A stretch of 64,000 nucleotides of DNA from the NCBI GenBank assembly GCA_016858145.1, contig JAEHOE010000171.1, positions 159,086 through 223,085 of the forward strand, in the 5' to 3' direction. This DNA comes from Edaphochlamys debaryana. Lineage: Eukaryota > Chlorophyta > Chlorophyceae > Chlamydomonadales. The position numbers and the translations under genes were made by a program. This document shows positions 22,801 through 33,900 of the stretch, piece after piece (the stretch's first letter is position 1; every line of letters starts with the position of its first letter). A model generated the notes under the pieces. The model was not told the DNA's origin. It saw only the letters and a list, made by a program, of their open reading frames with translations, and did no database searches.

Positions 22801-23825
22801 CCCCATCATAACAGCCGGTCTCAAGGTATGCCTGGGCCCGCCCTGGCAGCTGGCCCACACCTGCCATGCCCTTTTTGTGTAGCAGGACATCCACCACTGC
22901 AGCCAACTGCGCTAGGACCTCATGCATGTTGTAGGGCCTGAGGGAGCAAGGCCGCATATTGTATGGGGCATGGGTGGGGGTCATGCAGGCCAGCATGCGC
23001 CGTGCCCCAACCCATAGCATTCAGACCCGAGAAGCTGATACTCCTCACCAGTCTTGTAGCATTATCACTGGGAGTGTGCATGAGCTGAACACCTGCAGAG
23101 GTGGTCGGCATGGTGCATGAGGGGTGTGCTGGGGGCCGCGACCGCCCCACACGGCCCCAGACTTACAGGATTCAGGAGTGCCGGATTGGCCTCGAGACGA
23201 CTAGCCCTCCGCATTGGAATATAGAAGTTGGGCTGCAAGCATCAACGGATGTATGCAGATCCGCGTAAGAAACAACTGTTTGAGCAGCAGCCAGCGATGG
23301 GTTGCCGGGATTACTCTGTGCTGAACACTGCACCCCGTGGCCTCCAAACCAACGCCGAATCCCTGCCAGTTTCTGGCTGGTACCGCAGCGCAAGCAAGCG
23401 CACCTGGTGCCCCACGAGGGCGTCGCTGTTGGCACCCCCGCGTGTTGGGAAATTCCTGCGGTGGGCCCGGCGAGGAGGCCGAGGGGGGTGGGGGATGGTG
23501 CAGTTGGGCGCACGGGTGTTACGTTGTGGCACGCTCCCCCAACGCCCCCCCCTGCTCACCATAGCCCCGACTGGATGCCCATCGTCTTGTTGTCATAAGG
23601 GTGGAGGGGCTGGACCTCGTCGTCGAACCCATACACGATGTAGCCATCGTCAACGCAAATCCGCTTCAGCGTGGAGCAATCTCCAGTGTCAGGGCCGGGA
23701 TATATGTCCTCGTTGATGTAAGGTGGTGTGCAGCCAGGGACCAAGCTCGCGATGCAGAGGGTAATACCTAGGAGCTGGACGCCTATCAGCGCGCGCCCCA
23801 CAGCACAGCGCTCACGGCAATACAT
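19860..23825 (-). CDS. GT61/DUF563-type glycosyltransferase, tandem copy A
   Basis: Seventeen exons: 23825-23560, 23455-23404, 23232-23167, 23092-23049, 22937-22861, 22729-22545, 22334-22302, 22207-22176, 22072-21876, 21651-21508, 21282-21260, 21023-20984, 20886-20859, 20750-20666, 20401-20250, 20113-20075, 19974-19860. They give 525 aa in one frame. A hydrophobic segment near the N-terminus (ALIGVQLLGITLCIASLV) is a signal anchor, which fits a Golgi type II enzyme. The C-terminal half carries the GT61 signature: RFYANLGAVRSAHLLVAVHG, then HGAGASNSAFM, then EEGGHAGVLEIRP, the V/L-E-I-x-P strand. GT61 enzymes (EOGT, plant xylosyl- and arabinosyl-transferases) transfer pentose or GlcNAc to proteins or glycans. 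The acceptor here is unknown, though Hyp-rich wall glycoproteins are plausible in a volvocine alga. The spliced frame appears intact. The exon 11 donor lies directly after ATG. Confidence 0.82.
20471..20509. repeat. (GGTCC)n microsatellite
   Basis: About eight uninterrupted GGTCC units inside the intron between exons 14 and 15 of glycosyltransferase copy A. It is absent from the matching intron of copy B. Confidence 0.9.
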
Positions 23826-24124
23826 ATCATCACAAAGGCAGCGCGCTCAGGTAGGGTAAACAGGTGGCGTCCTTGGACATTGGCAATTGCGAGCTCCTAT
23901 TGGCGACAGGTCGAAAGGTGTGCTACGGGGGCTGAGGCTTATGTATACCAGATAAGGCTATGAACTCAGTTCGGACGCTGGGGGGGGGGCGGAGAGTCTG
24001 TCCGGGGGATCGGAGGACGCGTCGGACCGGCCACGGCAGCTGTGCGCGCTGTGCGGGTCCGCCCCGCGCCACCCGCTCGGCGCTTCGCTCCCGCCCTTTC
24101 ACCATATGCGCAAAGTTCATAACC
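23826..24124. other. Short spacer between the glycosyltransferase paralogues
   Basis: 299 bp must hold the 3' end of copy B and the promoter of copy A. It contains a poly-G run near 23.98 kb. No exon seen. Confidence 0.5.
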
Positions 24125-27100
24125 TTACAGATGCATGATGGTCTGCTTCTCCATCGTCTGCAGCTTCGCCTCATCCTCCACACACAGGCTACCGTACACA
24201 AGACCGTCCGGTAGCGCGTATGCATGACGCCTGCAGGGTGGGGCAGGGGAAAGGAGCAGAGGTTCTGGCGGCGTGCCATGCAAACCTCGGGCTAGCTGGA
24301 TTACGCTAGACACGCATTCGGGACTCACTTGTCGGCTCGGTTGGCATCATCGTACGCCGCCTGATCACTGTTGTCGGGGGAGGGTGACCGGGGTCGAGAG
24401 GTGGAGAGAGCCCACTAACAGTGAGGAGTGTGGGAGCGGCGAGGGCCCGCCTATCGCACCTGAGCATGGTCCCCACGCGGCGCATGTACTCGAGCAGCTG
24501 CTTGGGGTTGGGCATCACGTGCTGGTCCCGAGCACGGTGGTCCTCCGGGCCCCTCAGCGGGACCGTGTCGGGGTTGGCTAGGTGCTCCGCCTCATAGTCC
24601 GCGGGCGCGCACTGCACACGGAGGGGAACGCATAGTTAGGGAGGCACGCGGCGGCGGCATGGGAAGGGGGCCACGTTTGTCACGGACCCTCGTATCAGAG
24701 TCCTTCGCCTTTCCTCTCCCACCCAAGCTCAGCAGGCGGCTCTGATGCGCCCGACTGCTTCTAAGCCGTAGAACTTGCCCCTCATCAGGCGACCCTCCCG
24801 GTGTCATCGCTCGAGTCTTACGTCACCTCTAGTTCCCTGCTGGCACCGCCACCAGCACCGCACCCACGCAGTGCCTGACTAGTGCTACTCACCTGCTTGG
24901 GGTCTGCTAGGTTGAGGGCGAAGAACCTAATGGCGAAGTCCATTCGTTGGAGCTGGGCCTGCATGTACCCGTTGGGCCTGGGGCACCATAGGGGGGCGAC
25001 AAAGGTACAGTAACGGCCAAGGTTGACTTCTGCTTTTGCTGTGCCAAGACTACAGAAGCCTTGCCGCTCACCAACGACAGAACTTCGTCCCGAACCGGCC
25101 TGTGAGGACGCCAGCACACCGGCATCGGGGAGGAGGGACAGTGTTCAGCCTTGCGCGTCCATCCAACGCTGTACTGCTGATATGCACCTTCCCCGGGCCT
25201 GATCATGACGTCACGCTGAGCTTACATGGCCGGATCTCTAGGAGGCCCGTGTGGCCGCCCTCCTCCTGCGTCGAGGGTTGAAGCGGACAGGCTCACAAAC
25301 GTGGTGCGCCCACGCAGGCTTATCACAGGCTGTCCGTGCACCCGGAAAGCCGCGCCGGGAGGCACGGGACGCACGTGGGGCACGGGCGCGCAGGACCAGC
25401 CACGGACCCAACAGCTCCCACATAGTTGTCGTTCCCTCACGCCGCCCAGCCGCCCCGCACCATGAAAGCCGCGTTGACGGCACCTGCGAAGCAACCACAG
25501 GTAGCGGGGCACAAGGCTCAGCTCGAATCCCCCCTGTCTCTGCCTGCTGTTGCTTCCGTCCCTAGTCTTTCCGCACCAGGAGATCCCCATCCCCTGCACG
25601 CCGCCCTCCCCGCTGCTGCATGCCGCCCCGCCCGCCCGCCCCGCCCTACCCGCACGTCTGCCCCGCCCGTCATCTGCAGGCTCAAGCGGCACCCGCCCCC
25701 GCCCCACCACCTGCCCTCTTTGAATGCCCTCACTAAATGCCCGTCCGGCGTGCTCCCACCCGGAAACCCCGCCCGCCGCCCGCCGCACCCGCTCCGTGCA
25801 CCGCCACTAGCAGGTGCGCCGACCGCACGGCCCCGAGGTTGGCGTAGAAGCGGGCGAGGCCGTGCAGGTCGGGCGTGTCGCCCGTGTGCAGGACCCGGCA
25901 GGCGATGGACGTGAAGCGGCCCGCCCGGAAGCCTGCGCGAGGGGCGGGGGGCGCGGCCAAGAAGTGGCCGGTGGTGGGGCGTTGATTCTGGCCCACACCC
26001 TTAACCCCGAAGCGGGGGACCCACGTAAGCCCTGGGCTCCGGGTTCCGGTCATAAGCACCCTGACCGGCCCCTGTCGCGTACCTCGCTTGTTCATCTCTG
26101 CGCACTCATCTATGATGGCGTGCAGGTTCTTGAAGGACCGAGTGGCCCCCGAGCGGGCCTCGATGGCCACCCGGAACGTCGTGTCCTCGACCAGGGGGGG
26201 TAACGGCTGCGGGGCCGGCTGCCCGCTGCCCGCGGGGCCAAAGCCCAGCGGGTTGGTGGGCAGGAGGGGCAGCATGCGTCTGCGTGCAGGGCGGCGGGCG
26301 GGGAGGCGGCGCGGCGGTGCCGGATGTCGTGGCATGCATGGCGTTTCGTTTTAACGCGGCTCCCACGTCTCACCCAACCGCCCAGGCAAGCAAGGGCCGA
26401 GAGCCCGGTCTGACGACCCTACCTGAGGAGCGTGCGTGCCGTCTCGACAGCGCTCTGCAAAGGAGAAGTCAGCAGTGCGGGAGGTAGGGGCCCGGAGGTA
26501 GGGGCACCTAGGGAGTGCCACGTGCATACGGTCTCACGGTGGCGTAAGGGACAAGCGCTTCATGCCGTACTCGTGCTGTGCGGCAGTCGTACCTGCGGGA
26601 AACCATAGAACTTGCAGTACGCCACCTGCGGCGGATCGGACGTGCGTGGATGAGAGGCGGATGATAATGAGGGGTGGATGGGAGGCGGATGGGAGCGAGG
26701 CGGATGGGAGGCGTCGAGCCATTTATGCGGATGGACCGCACGGGTGGCAGCCGTCGGTACGTGGCTCAACCAGTCCTCAAAAGCATCAGGCTTATGTACA
26801 GCTGGGAGCACGCGCTGATGAGTTCACTACAGCATGCTCAACACTGTTTGATGGTTGCCCGCGCATCAACCCCGCTTGCAGCACCTACCCTCTCGAAGCA
26901 GCTGACGTGCCCCTCCTCCGACCAGGGCACCGGCGAGTTGGGCCGCTGGGTTCTCGTGCTCATGTCGTCAAAGGACACGGGCGCGTAAAGGCTGTGCGGC
27001 GCAATCAGGGCGTGGTGGTAGGGGGTCATGGCCAGCCCCGAGGGCGTTGGGACGACCAGAGTCACGCGGTGGTCTGCGGGTTGGGGGGCAGGCCGTGGGG

Positions 27101-28661
27101 AGGCTGTGCGTGGGAGGCGGGGGCTCTGTGTGTCTTTCGCCCAGCCACTCATCATGTCAGGTCTGGATGCCTGAACCCACGCGCCCCGCAGCTGGATGGC
27201 CCGCACCTGCCATGCCCTTCTTGTGCAGCAACACGTCTGCCACCGAGGCCAACTGCGCTAGGACCTCGCCCATGTTGTAGGGCCTGAGGGACCAAGTAGA
27301 CCAAGGGCCGCGCGCGGGGCAGGGGCGGGGGTACATACAGGAAAGCAAGCGTTCGCCGTGGCCCAACCCAAGGCATTGAGCCGCAAGAAGTCGGTGCTCC
27401 TCACCAGTCTTGGATCATGATGACGGGTAGTGTACAATTGCTGAACACCTGCCGCGGTGGATTGCATGGTGCATGAGCGAGCGAGGCAGCAGGTAGGGGC
27501 TGCATGCTGAGACCACCTAGGGCCCTGCCGAGCGAGGCCGGCGCGCAAGCCCAGACAGATGCCCCCGCCATACGGCAGATGTATAGACTCACGGGGTTCT
27601 GGAGACCGGGATTGGTCTCGAGACGACTGACTCTCCGCACTGGAATCCAGTAGTTGGGCTGCGGATGGATCGATCCAAGCGGTTAACAGGTTTACGCATG
27701 AGCGAGTCAGCTCTCCGACTAACCATCTCTGGCAGCGTACGGCAGCCCACGCAGCCGCCTTATCCTCGCTCGAGCGCACGGTAGGGTGGTTTTGCCTGTT
27801 GCAGATTGTTCTCCAGCCCTTCTCCAGTCCTCGGCGTCCTGGCCCTTGCAACGTGCGCGTGCATAGCTGCCCCGCCCGACCCCGAACGGTGCGCCGGGCG
27901 GCCCACACGAGCGCAGCAGTGTGCCAGGACCCACGTGACCCCCCGCCCCCCGCCCTCCGCTACCTCCGCCGGCCCCCGCCCGACTGCCCGGCCGGTCCCC
28001 CGCCCCGCATGCCTTATTGATACGGCAGCAAGAGGCCGTATCCTTATTAACACGTATCCGTATTAGTACGGGGATTAGTAATACGTATCGGCAACCCTGA
28101 ACTCCACCATACATATCTAGCCTCCACCAACCAACACCTGTTCCTGGCTGGTACCGCAGCGCAAGCAAGCGCACCTGGTGCCCCACGAGGGCGTCGCTGT
28201 TGGAGCCGCCGCGTGTCGGGAAGTTCCTGAGGGGCTCGGAGCCCCGAATGGAGAGGTGCATGCGTGTGGATGGGCGGGAGAGGGCGCTGGGGGGTACAGT
28301 TGCTGGGACGCACGGGCACACCTGTGGCACGCTCCCCTGACGCCGGCTCTCACCATAGCCCCGACTGGGAGCGCATAGTCTTGTTTCCATAGGGGTGCAG
28401 CGGCTGGACCTCGTCGTTGAAGCCAAACACGATGTAGCCATCGTCGACGCAAACCCGCTTCAGTGTTGAGCAATCCCCCACTTCATGAGGTTCCGGGTAT
28501 ATGGTTTCATTGATGAAGGGAGAGGTGCATCCGCTGCAGGCCACGCCCGCGACGCAGCAGAAGACAATTAGCCACCGATGCAGTAGATGCAGAAGAGCAA
28601 GCCCTGCACTTGTCGCGGCGCCGGTATCCTTGTATGGTCTGGCAAGTCCCTGAAGCGCCAT
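24125..28661 (-). CDS. GT61/DUF563-type glycosyltransferase, tandem copy B
   Basis: Seventeen exons with the same phases as copy A: 28661-28354, 28226-28175, 27658-27593, 27448-27405, 27283-27207, 27073-26889, 26625-26593, 26454-26423, 26279-26083, 25932-25789, 25483-25461, 25265-25226, 25099-25072, 24977-24893, 24611-24460, 24367-24329, 24230-24125. They give 536 aa. The middle 15 exons match copy A in length exactly; only the first and last differ. A signal anchor (WLIVFCCVAGVAC) follows a longer N-terminus. Motifs are SAHLLVAVHGAGAVNAAFM, EEGGHTGLLEIRP, RFGTKFCRW and MRRVGTML. The stop codon overlaps a TGTAA. Function is as for copy A, by homology. The two copies likely arose by recent tandem duplication. 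Confidence 0.82.
27659..28174 (-). other. Enlarged intron 2 of glycosyltransferase copy B with AT-rich palindromic insert
   Basis: This intron is 516 bp against 171 bp in copy A. The extra sequence includes an AT-rich patch at 28015-28090 with repeated TACGTAT/CCGTAT motifs. One inverted repeat pairs GATACGGC with GCCGTATC across an 8-nt loop. It may be a small non-autonomous transposon, but I did not find matching ends. Confidence 0.5.
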
Positions 28662-29690
28662 GCCTGCGGGACGGCGTTGTTGTGCGTGCGTAGTCTGGAA
28701 TTTGGTTAGGCTGTCTGGCTAGTCTGGCGGGATTGAGTCAATCACTTCCAGGCCGTCCAGACGAGCAGCCCGCCGGCCCGGGTTACGCCTTTTTCTTTCA
28801 GGCCAGAAGATAAAGGAGTTTTTGTGAGGGCGGGTCCAGGTGGCGGGTGCAGCAGAGCGTAGCTATCGAGTGGGCGGGCGGGCGGGCTGGTGTTGCAATC
28901 GACTGTATGTCGCTATGGACTGATGACGCCTACCTGTGCCACTTTAAGACCACCGAGGGCGTTCTACTTGGACCTGCTGCTGCGCGCTGCCGCTCTCGAG
29001 TAGCTTCCGACTGTGCAGACATGCCTGCCTGCTTTTGCTAGAAGCATGCATTCTTCTTATAGAGAATTGATGGTGACAACGAACGAAGAGCTTGTGTGCG
29101 CGGATGCTTACGTATCTTAGGAACGCGGTTCCAATCAACTCGCGCGAATTTCGCTCGGTCGCCAAGTATCGCACACTGCATGCAAGGAAAGCCAACGCAG
29201 GTGTGTCGCTCCATCCGTCCGCGGTCGGTGCAGACTCGTTGACGTACGGGTCGGGGTCCGCCGTTAGTTGGCATGGTCAATGGTACGGCATCAGGCAGGG
29301 TTTAAGCCAATCAAAGCGCAATGCAGCATGCAATCTGCGCGATGCAAGGGGTCCCCTGGTGCGATGTATGGCACGTGCGCTTGGCTCCACCCGCCGTTTC
29401 GAACTGCTCCCTGGTCCCCGGCTCCAAAACTACCCCCCCTGCCTGTACTGCCTGCCCCTCCCCTGCTGTGGGGTGGGGGTTGCACAATTGCTGTGCTTGC
29501 TTGTGAGTTAGTGCGTGCCTGCTGTGGTGCTATCCGTAGCGGAGCTAGCGGAGCCTGCTGGCGGTGCGAGCAGCAGGGCTTGGCGCGCCAAGTTTGCGAG
29601 TGCCTGGCGGCGACGGATGCTCGCTGCAGGCGGGGTCCACTCCAGCCAGGTTCGAGGCGTGTCCCCCGCAGTGTTGCGATCTTCCCTGGG
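28662..29690. other. Intergenic, 5' of glycosyltransferase copy B
   Basis: No supported gene. It includes the copy B promoter and, near 29.55-29.62 kb, a segment resembling one at 41.17-41.23 kb on the other side of the Helitron. Confidence 0.45.
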
Positions 29691-29825
29691 ATTAGTCGGC
29701 TGAGCTGGCGGCTAATCCGCCCGGACAGGCCCTTTTAGCCGGCTGGCGGTGGCGGCTTGGCACGGTTTAGTCGGCTGGCCTAGGGCGCCAGCCCAAATTT
29801 AGTCGGCTGGACCGGCGGCTAATCC
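29690..29825. repeat. Helitron terminal/subterminal hairpin repeats, low-coordinate end
   Basis: Three to four copies of TTAG(T/C)CGGCTGG lie here, two of them folding with a downstream GGCTAAT (29691-29719 and 29797-29824). This is the 3' end of the minus-strand element. Confidence 0.6.
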
Positions 29826-30325
29826 CAGACATGGGCTGGAGGCCCGAGGGGGACCGTAGCTCCGTTAAGCGCGGGAGGCCAGGTAGCGAGGGAGGTCGGG
29901 CGGTCAGCAGCCAGTGGTGGGCGGCGGTCGTTGGGGACTCGCGTGCGCGTGCATTGGCGCGAAGACCAGGCCAGGTGCAGGAAAGGCTGGGAGGTCGCGG
30001 TAGAGGAGGAGGGTTGATGGCGAGGCTGCCCGCCAGGAGGGCAGGGAGGTCGCGGGAGGGGAGGAGGGGCGCGAGGTTGCTGCGTTGCTCGCGCCCAGGG
30101 TGACGGGAGTTTTGGTATGGGCCGTGACGAGGGACGCGATTGCGAGAGAGGGAGAGGCTGCTCGAGATAGAGGACGGGGAGGAGGGTCGCGATGTGGCTT
30201 GCGCCCAGGGTGAAGGGAGGTTGGCGACACGGGCTGTGATGCATGCGCCTGCCCACGTAGTCGCCGTCATGCCCACTGTCGCGGTAGTCGCGGTCGGCGG
30301 GAATGCAGGGCGGAACTCACCCCGT

Positions 30326-30392
30326 TGCGGGAGTCGAACCCGCGGCCGCGCCGCTGCGCGCGAGCGCAACGGCAGCGGCTGCACCGCGCACG
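30326..30392 (-). other. tRNA-like fragment (T-arm / B-box match)
   Basis: On the minus strand GCGGG-TTCGACT-CCCGC forms a perfect 5-bp T-stem with a 7-nt loop and matches the Pol III B box GGTTCGANNCC. It is followed by AACGGGG, which can pair with an upstream CCCCGTG as an acceptor stem. The D and anticodon arms do not fold properly, so this is a tRNA relic or tRNA-derived repeat rather than a working gene. Confidence 0.35.
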
Positions 30393-30673
30393 GGGACCTC
30401 GCCCGACGAGCCGTACCCGCTCGCCGGGGTCGTCGGCCTTGGTCGCGATGAAGGGGAGGTTGGACACGCAGGGCGCACGGGGTCGCGTGCGGAGGAGTGG
30501 TAGGCAGGTCGGCGGGGCGGCGAGATGGCGTGCCGCCGACCTGCGGGAGACGCAGGCGAGGGTGGCGCCGTTGGCTGCGTGGCGAGTCGCTCGGCGAGTG
30601 TGTGTAAGAGCCGGCGGTGTCATACCTGACGGTCCCTGCGTGTCCGTTGTCCGCGAGTGCGAGCAAGGCTTGA

Positions 30674-30937
30674 ACGTCGGTGGTGGCAACCCAGGCCGAC
30701 GCGCCCAGCTCGGTCAGTCTCGCGGTCGGAGGCGCAGCACGCTGGCGGGCGGGCCGGGGCCCGAGAGGGGCGAGGGTATGCGTTTGGGGGCCGACAGAAA
30801 GGAGCGGTGGAGCCGACGTACCAATGCAGCAACCCTCCCCTTCTCCGCACACCTGCCGGCGCCAGCAGCCGCAAAGTACCTCCGTAGTTTGGCTGGGAGT
30901 GTGTCGACGTCGGTGGTGGCAACCCAAGCCGACGTGA
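30674..30937. repeat. Direct repeat near the helicase C-terminus
   Basis: ACGTCGGTGGTGGCAACCCA plus the following bases occurs at about 30674-30701 and again at about 30909-30936. The copies bracket some 210 bp. Both encode the peptide SAWVATTDV on the minus strand. Confidence 0.75.
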
Positions 30938-33900
30938 CCCCCGGCCGTGTGCGCGCGCAGCCCGCAGCTGCCGCGACTTTGTGGCCCGTCGCCCGGGCCT
31001 CAGGCATGAAGGCGCGGACGATGATGTCCCGCGAGTGTGTGTTCCCCGCTGGGTACAGCGGCCGCAGCAGACGCACGTCGTCCATTGAGCCATAGCGCGT
31101 GAGGATGACGTACAAGCAGGCCCGCTCGATGTGCCCGCTGGGCGGCAGGAGGTCCACCACCCACCTCGCTTTGCCAAAGCTGGAGCCCTGGATGAAGTAG
31201 TCCGTGACGGCGTATGCGTCGCCGAGCGGGAGGTTGGTGCGGTGCACCTTGATGGTGCTCGCCCGTGTGGTGCCGTCGCCCTCGTCGTCGGCGTCGTGGC
31301 CGTCGTCGGCCGCGGCGGCACCCGCGTCGTCCGCGGCCTCGCCCGCCGCTCCCGCTGGGCCGGCGTCCGCCGGGTCGACGTGACGCTGCCGCCGCAGGGT
31401 GCGGACCCCGAAGGCGGTGCGGGTCTTGGTCGGGAGGACGGGGAACGCCAGCGGCTCCTGCAGGCCCTCGAACCCGTCCTTGCCGGACAGCACGTCGGCT
31501 GGCACGGCGGCGTTGATTGGGACCACCAAGACGGCCTTGGGCAGGTACTTGAGGCGCCAGTGCGGGCCCTGGCCGTCGTCGTCGGCCTCACGCTCGTCGG
31601 TGACCAGGCCCACGGCGCGGACCAGGTTGTTCCGGCACGCGCCAGCGTCACTGCCGGTCGTGTGCGTGAGGGCGAACAGCGCCCCCTCAAAGTACCACGT
31701 GTCGGCGGTGAGGTGGTCTGCCGACTTGTCCGGGGCGGTCAGCGCGCAGACGCGGTCGGTGTTGCTCAGCGGTCGCGGTCGGCCCTGGCCCCGCTTGGCT
31801 GCGGCCGAGTGCTCGGCGTTCCAGCACACCAGCCGCTTGCCGGCGAGCGCAGCCTCCCGCTTGATGATGGCGGTGTTGATGGTATGCCGCGGCTCGTGGC
31901 GCTGTAGCACCACTCGCGGGTGTTCGTGGGCGATGGTCGCGAGGTCGGGGATGGCGCGCGTTGAGCTTGGTGACGAAGTCGACCATCTCGTGCCACGAGG
32001 GGGCAGTGGTGCCGTTGAAGTAGCCGGCAAACTTGACCAGCTCGCGCCCGCCGGGCGTGTCCGTCTGGCGCTGTGGCTTGGACAGCATGAAGACATCTTG
32101 CACGGAGCGGTACAGCTCGAAGCCGGCGCACGCGTTCTTGGAGGGCGCGCCGTGGACGCCGAGCTTGCGGCGCCGTCGCGTGAGGCGGTGCGACTTGCCG
32201 GCGCCGTCGACGAAGGTTGCGTCGTCCGACGAGCTGCTGGCGTCGTGCGTGCCGTCCCCCGCCGGGTTGGCGTCGGCGCCCGTCAAGGGCCCGGGCCCGC
32301 CGGGGTCGTCGGCGGGTCCTGGGGCGCCGGCGGTGGGGTCCAGCCCGGGCGCCGGCTTCGGCAGGAAGTTCGCGGGCGTGAAGTTGGGGTCGCGCTCGCG
32401 GCGGTGGGCCCAGCGGTATACGGCGGTGCCGTTGGGCTGTACGTGCTGGTACACGTCGCCGACGAGCGCAAACGGCCGGCCTCGGAAGGCCTGTGCGCCC
32501 GGGGCATTCGGGTCGACGTGCGCGGGCCATCTCAGGTTGCGCTCACACGATGCCTGGCACGCGCCCAGGTGCTCGAGGCTGTTGTAGCCGACCTCATCGA
32601 GCACCAGGCACCCGTCGCCGATGTACAAGCGCACCTGCGGCAGCGGACCGGAGCGTGAGTGAGCAAGACAGCGACTGCATCTCGTACAGCACAACGACCT
32701 GCCTACGCGCATGGCCCATGCCGCGCTCGTGGAACACTCACCAGACGTTGCGCGTCCTGGCCCGTCTTCAGACGGCTGCCTGGCGTCATCAGCTGGAAGG
32801 TGGCGTGTGTGGACAGCGAGCGCCGCGTGGAGTTGGTGAAGGCGAGGGCGGCGGACCACGAGAATGCCGCCGTCGCCGCCCAGTCGGCGTGCCCGTGCTG
32901 GAAGGTGTACCAGTTGAGGGCGTGGACGAAGCGGCTCTTGCCGAAACCCGCGCTGCCAACGACCATGATTCGCGGCGGCGTGCCGACGCACGACGTTCCG
33001 TCGCGCTTGTGCTGCAGCCACTGGTCAAAGTGGCGCGCAAGGAGCATGAAAGGCACGGCCTGGTCGACGGCGAGGGTGAAGAGCTGCACGGTGTCCTCGA
33101 TGCTCGGCGGTTGAGCAAGCTTGACTAGTGGCGGCGTGTCGCCCGCGGGGACTTCGCGCTGCACCGCCCGTCCGTTCACGTCACGTGGGCACGTGAGGAC
33201 GACGGTGACCGCGTGGCCACGCCGCTTGATCTCCGCTCGCCATCGGGACGGTCCATGCCCGCCGCCACCGCCGGCACCAGCAGCGCCGCGACCTCCCGGA
33301 CCGCGGCCGCTGGGTCCGGCGCCGCCGGCGTCAGCTGCTCCGTCCTCGCCGTGGTCACCGGCGGCTCCCCGACCTCCTCCGGCCGCTATGGGCTGATCGA
33401 GGTGCGCGGCCGCCGCGTCGCCGCCCGCCTCGAATTTCTGAAGCTCGGAGGCCGCCTGTTTCAGCGACGCGCGCACGCTGGCCGAGCCCTTAAGCACGAA
33501 CTTCAGCGACTCGCGGGGCCCGTCGGGGACGCCCAGGACGTCCGGGACCGCCGCGTCGGCGGCGTGGTACGCGTACGTGCTGCCGCCGTCGTTGCGAGGG
33601 AACATGATGTCCAACGGTCGGGCGGATAGGTCCATGTCCCGCGCGAGCCCCGCAGGGAGGCCCGTCTCGAGCGCCAAGGCTGCTTGTATGTCCTCGTCCG
33701 CCGCCTCCAGATCGCTGCCGCTGCCGGCGCCGTAACCGCCGTCCTCGCCGTCGCTGCCGTCTCGGCCGCGTCACACGAGAGGCGCGCGTTCATCCCCAGA
33801 GCCGTCGCCGTCGTCGTTGCCGTCGGTGTCGTCGTTGCCGGCGTTGACTCGGCGGCGCTCACGCGCGACTCGCCTGAGGCGGTTGTACTCCTCGCGCGCG

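Larger units (their letters stand above)
19860..28661 (-). repeat. Tandem gene duplication (two GT61-type copies)
   Basis: Fifteen internal exons are equal in length and highly similar. Parts of introns are also shared, for example the start of intron 2 (GTGCGCTTGCTTGCGCTGCG) in both copies. This supports a recent unequal-crossover duplication or later gene conversion. Confidence 0.85.

Noticed and set aside
23380..23404. Extension of exon 2 of both glycosyltransferase copies through VRLLALRYQP
   Set aside because: That reading ends in the wrong phase for exon 3. The donor after GHQ gives the correct phase in both copies, so the conserved downstream sequence is intron.
30325..32658. Long plus-strand open frames opposite the Helitron helicase
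   Set aside because: Antisense shadows of GC-rich coding DNA. All recognisable motifs are on the minus strand.
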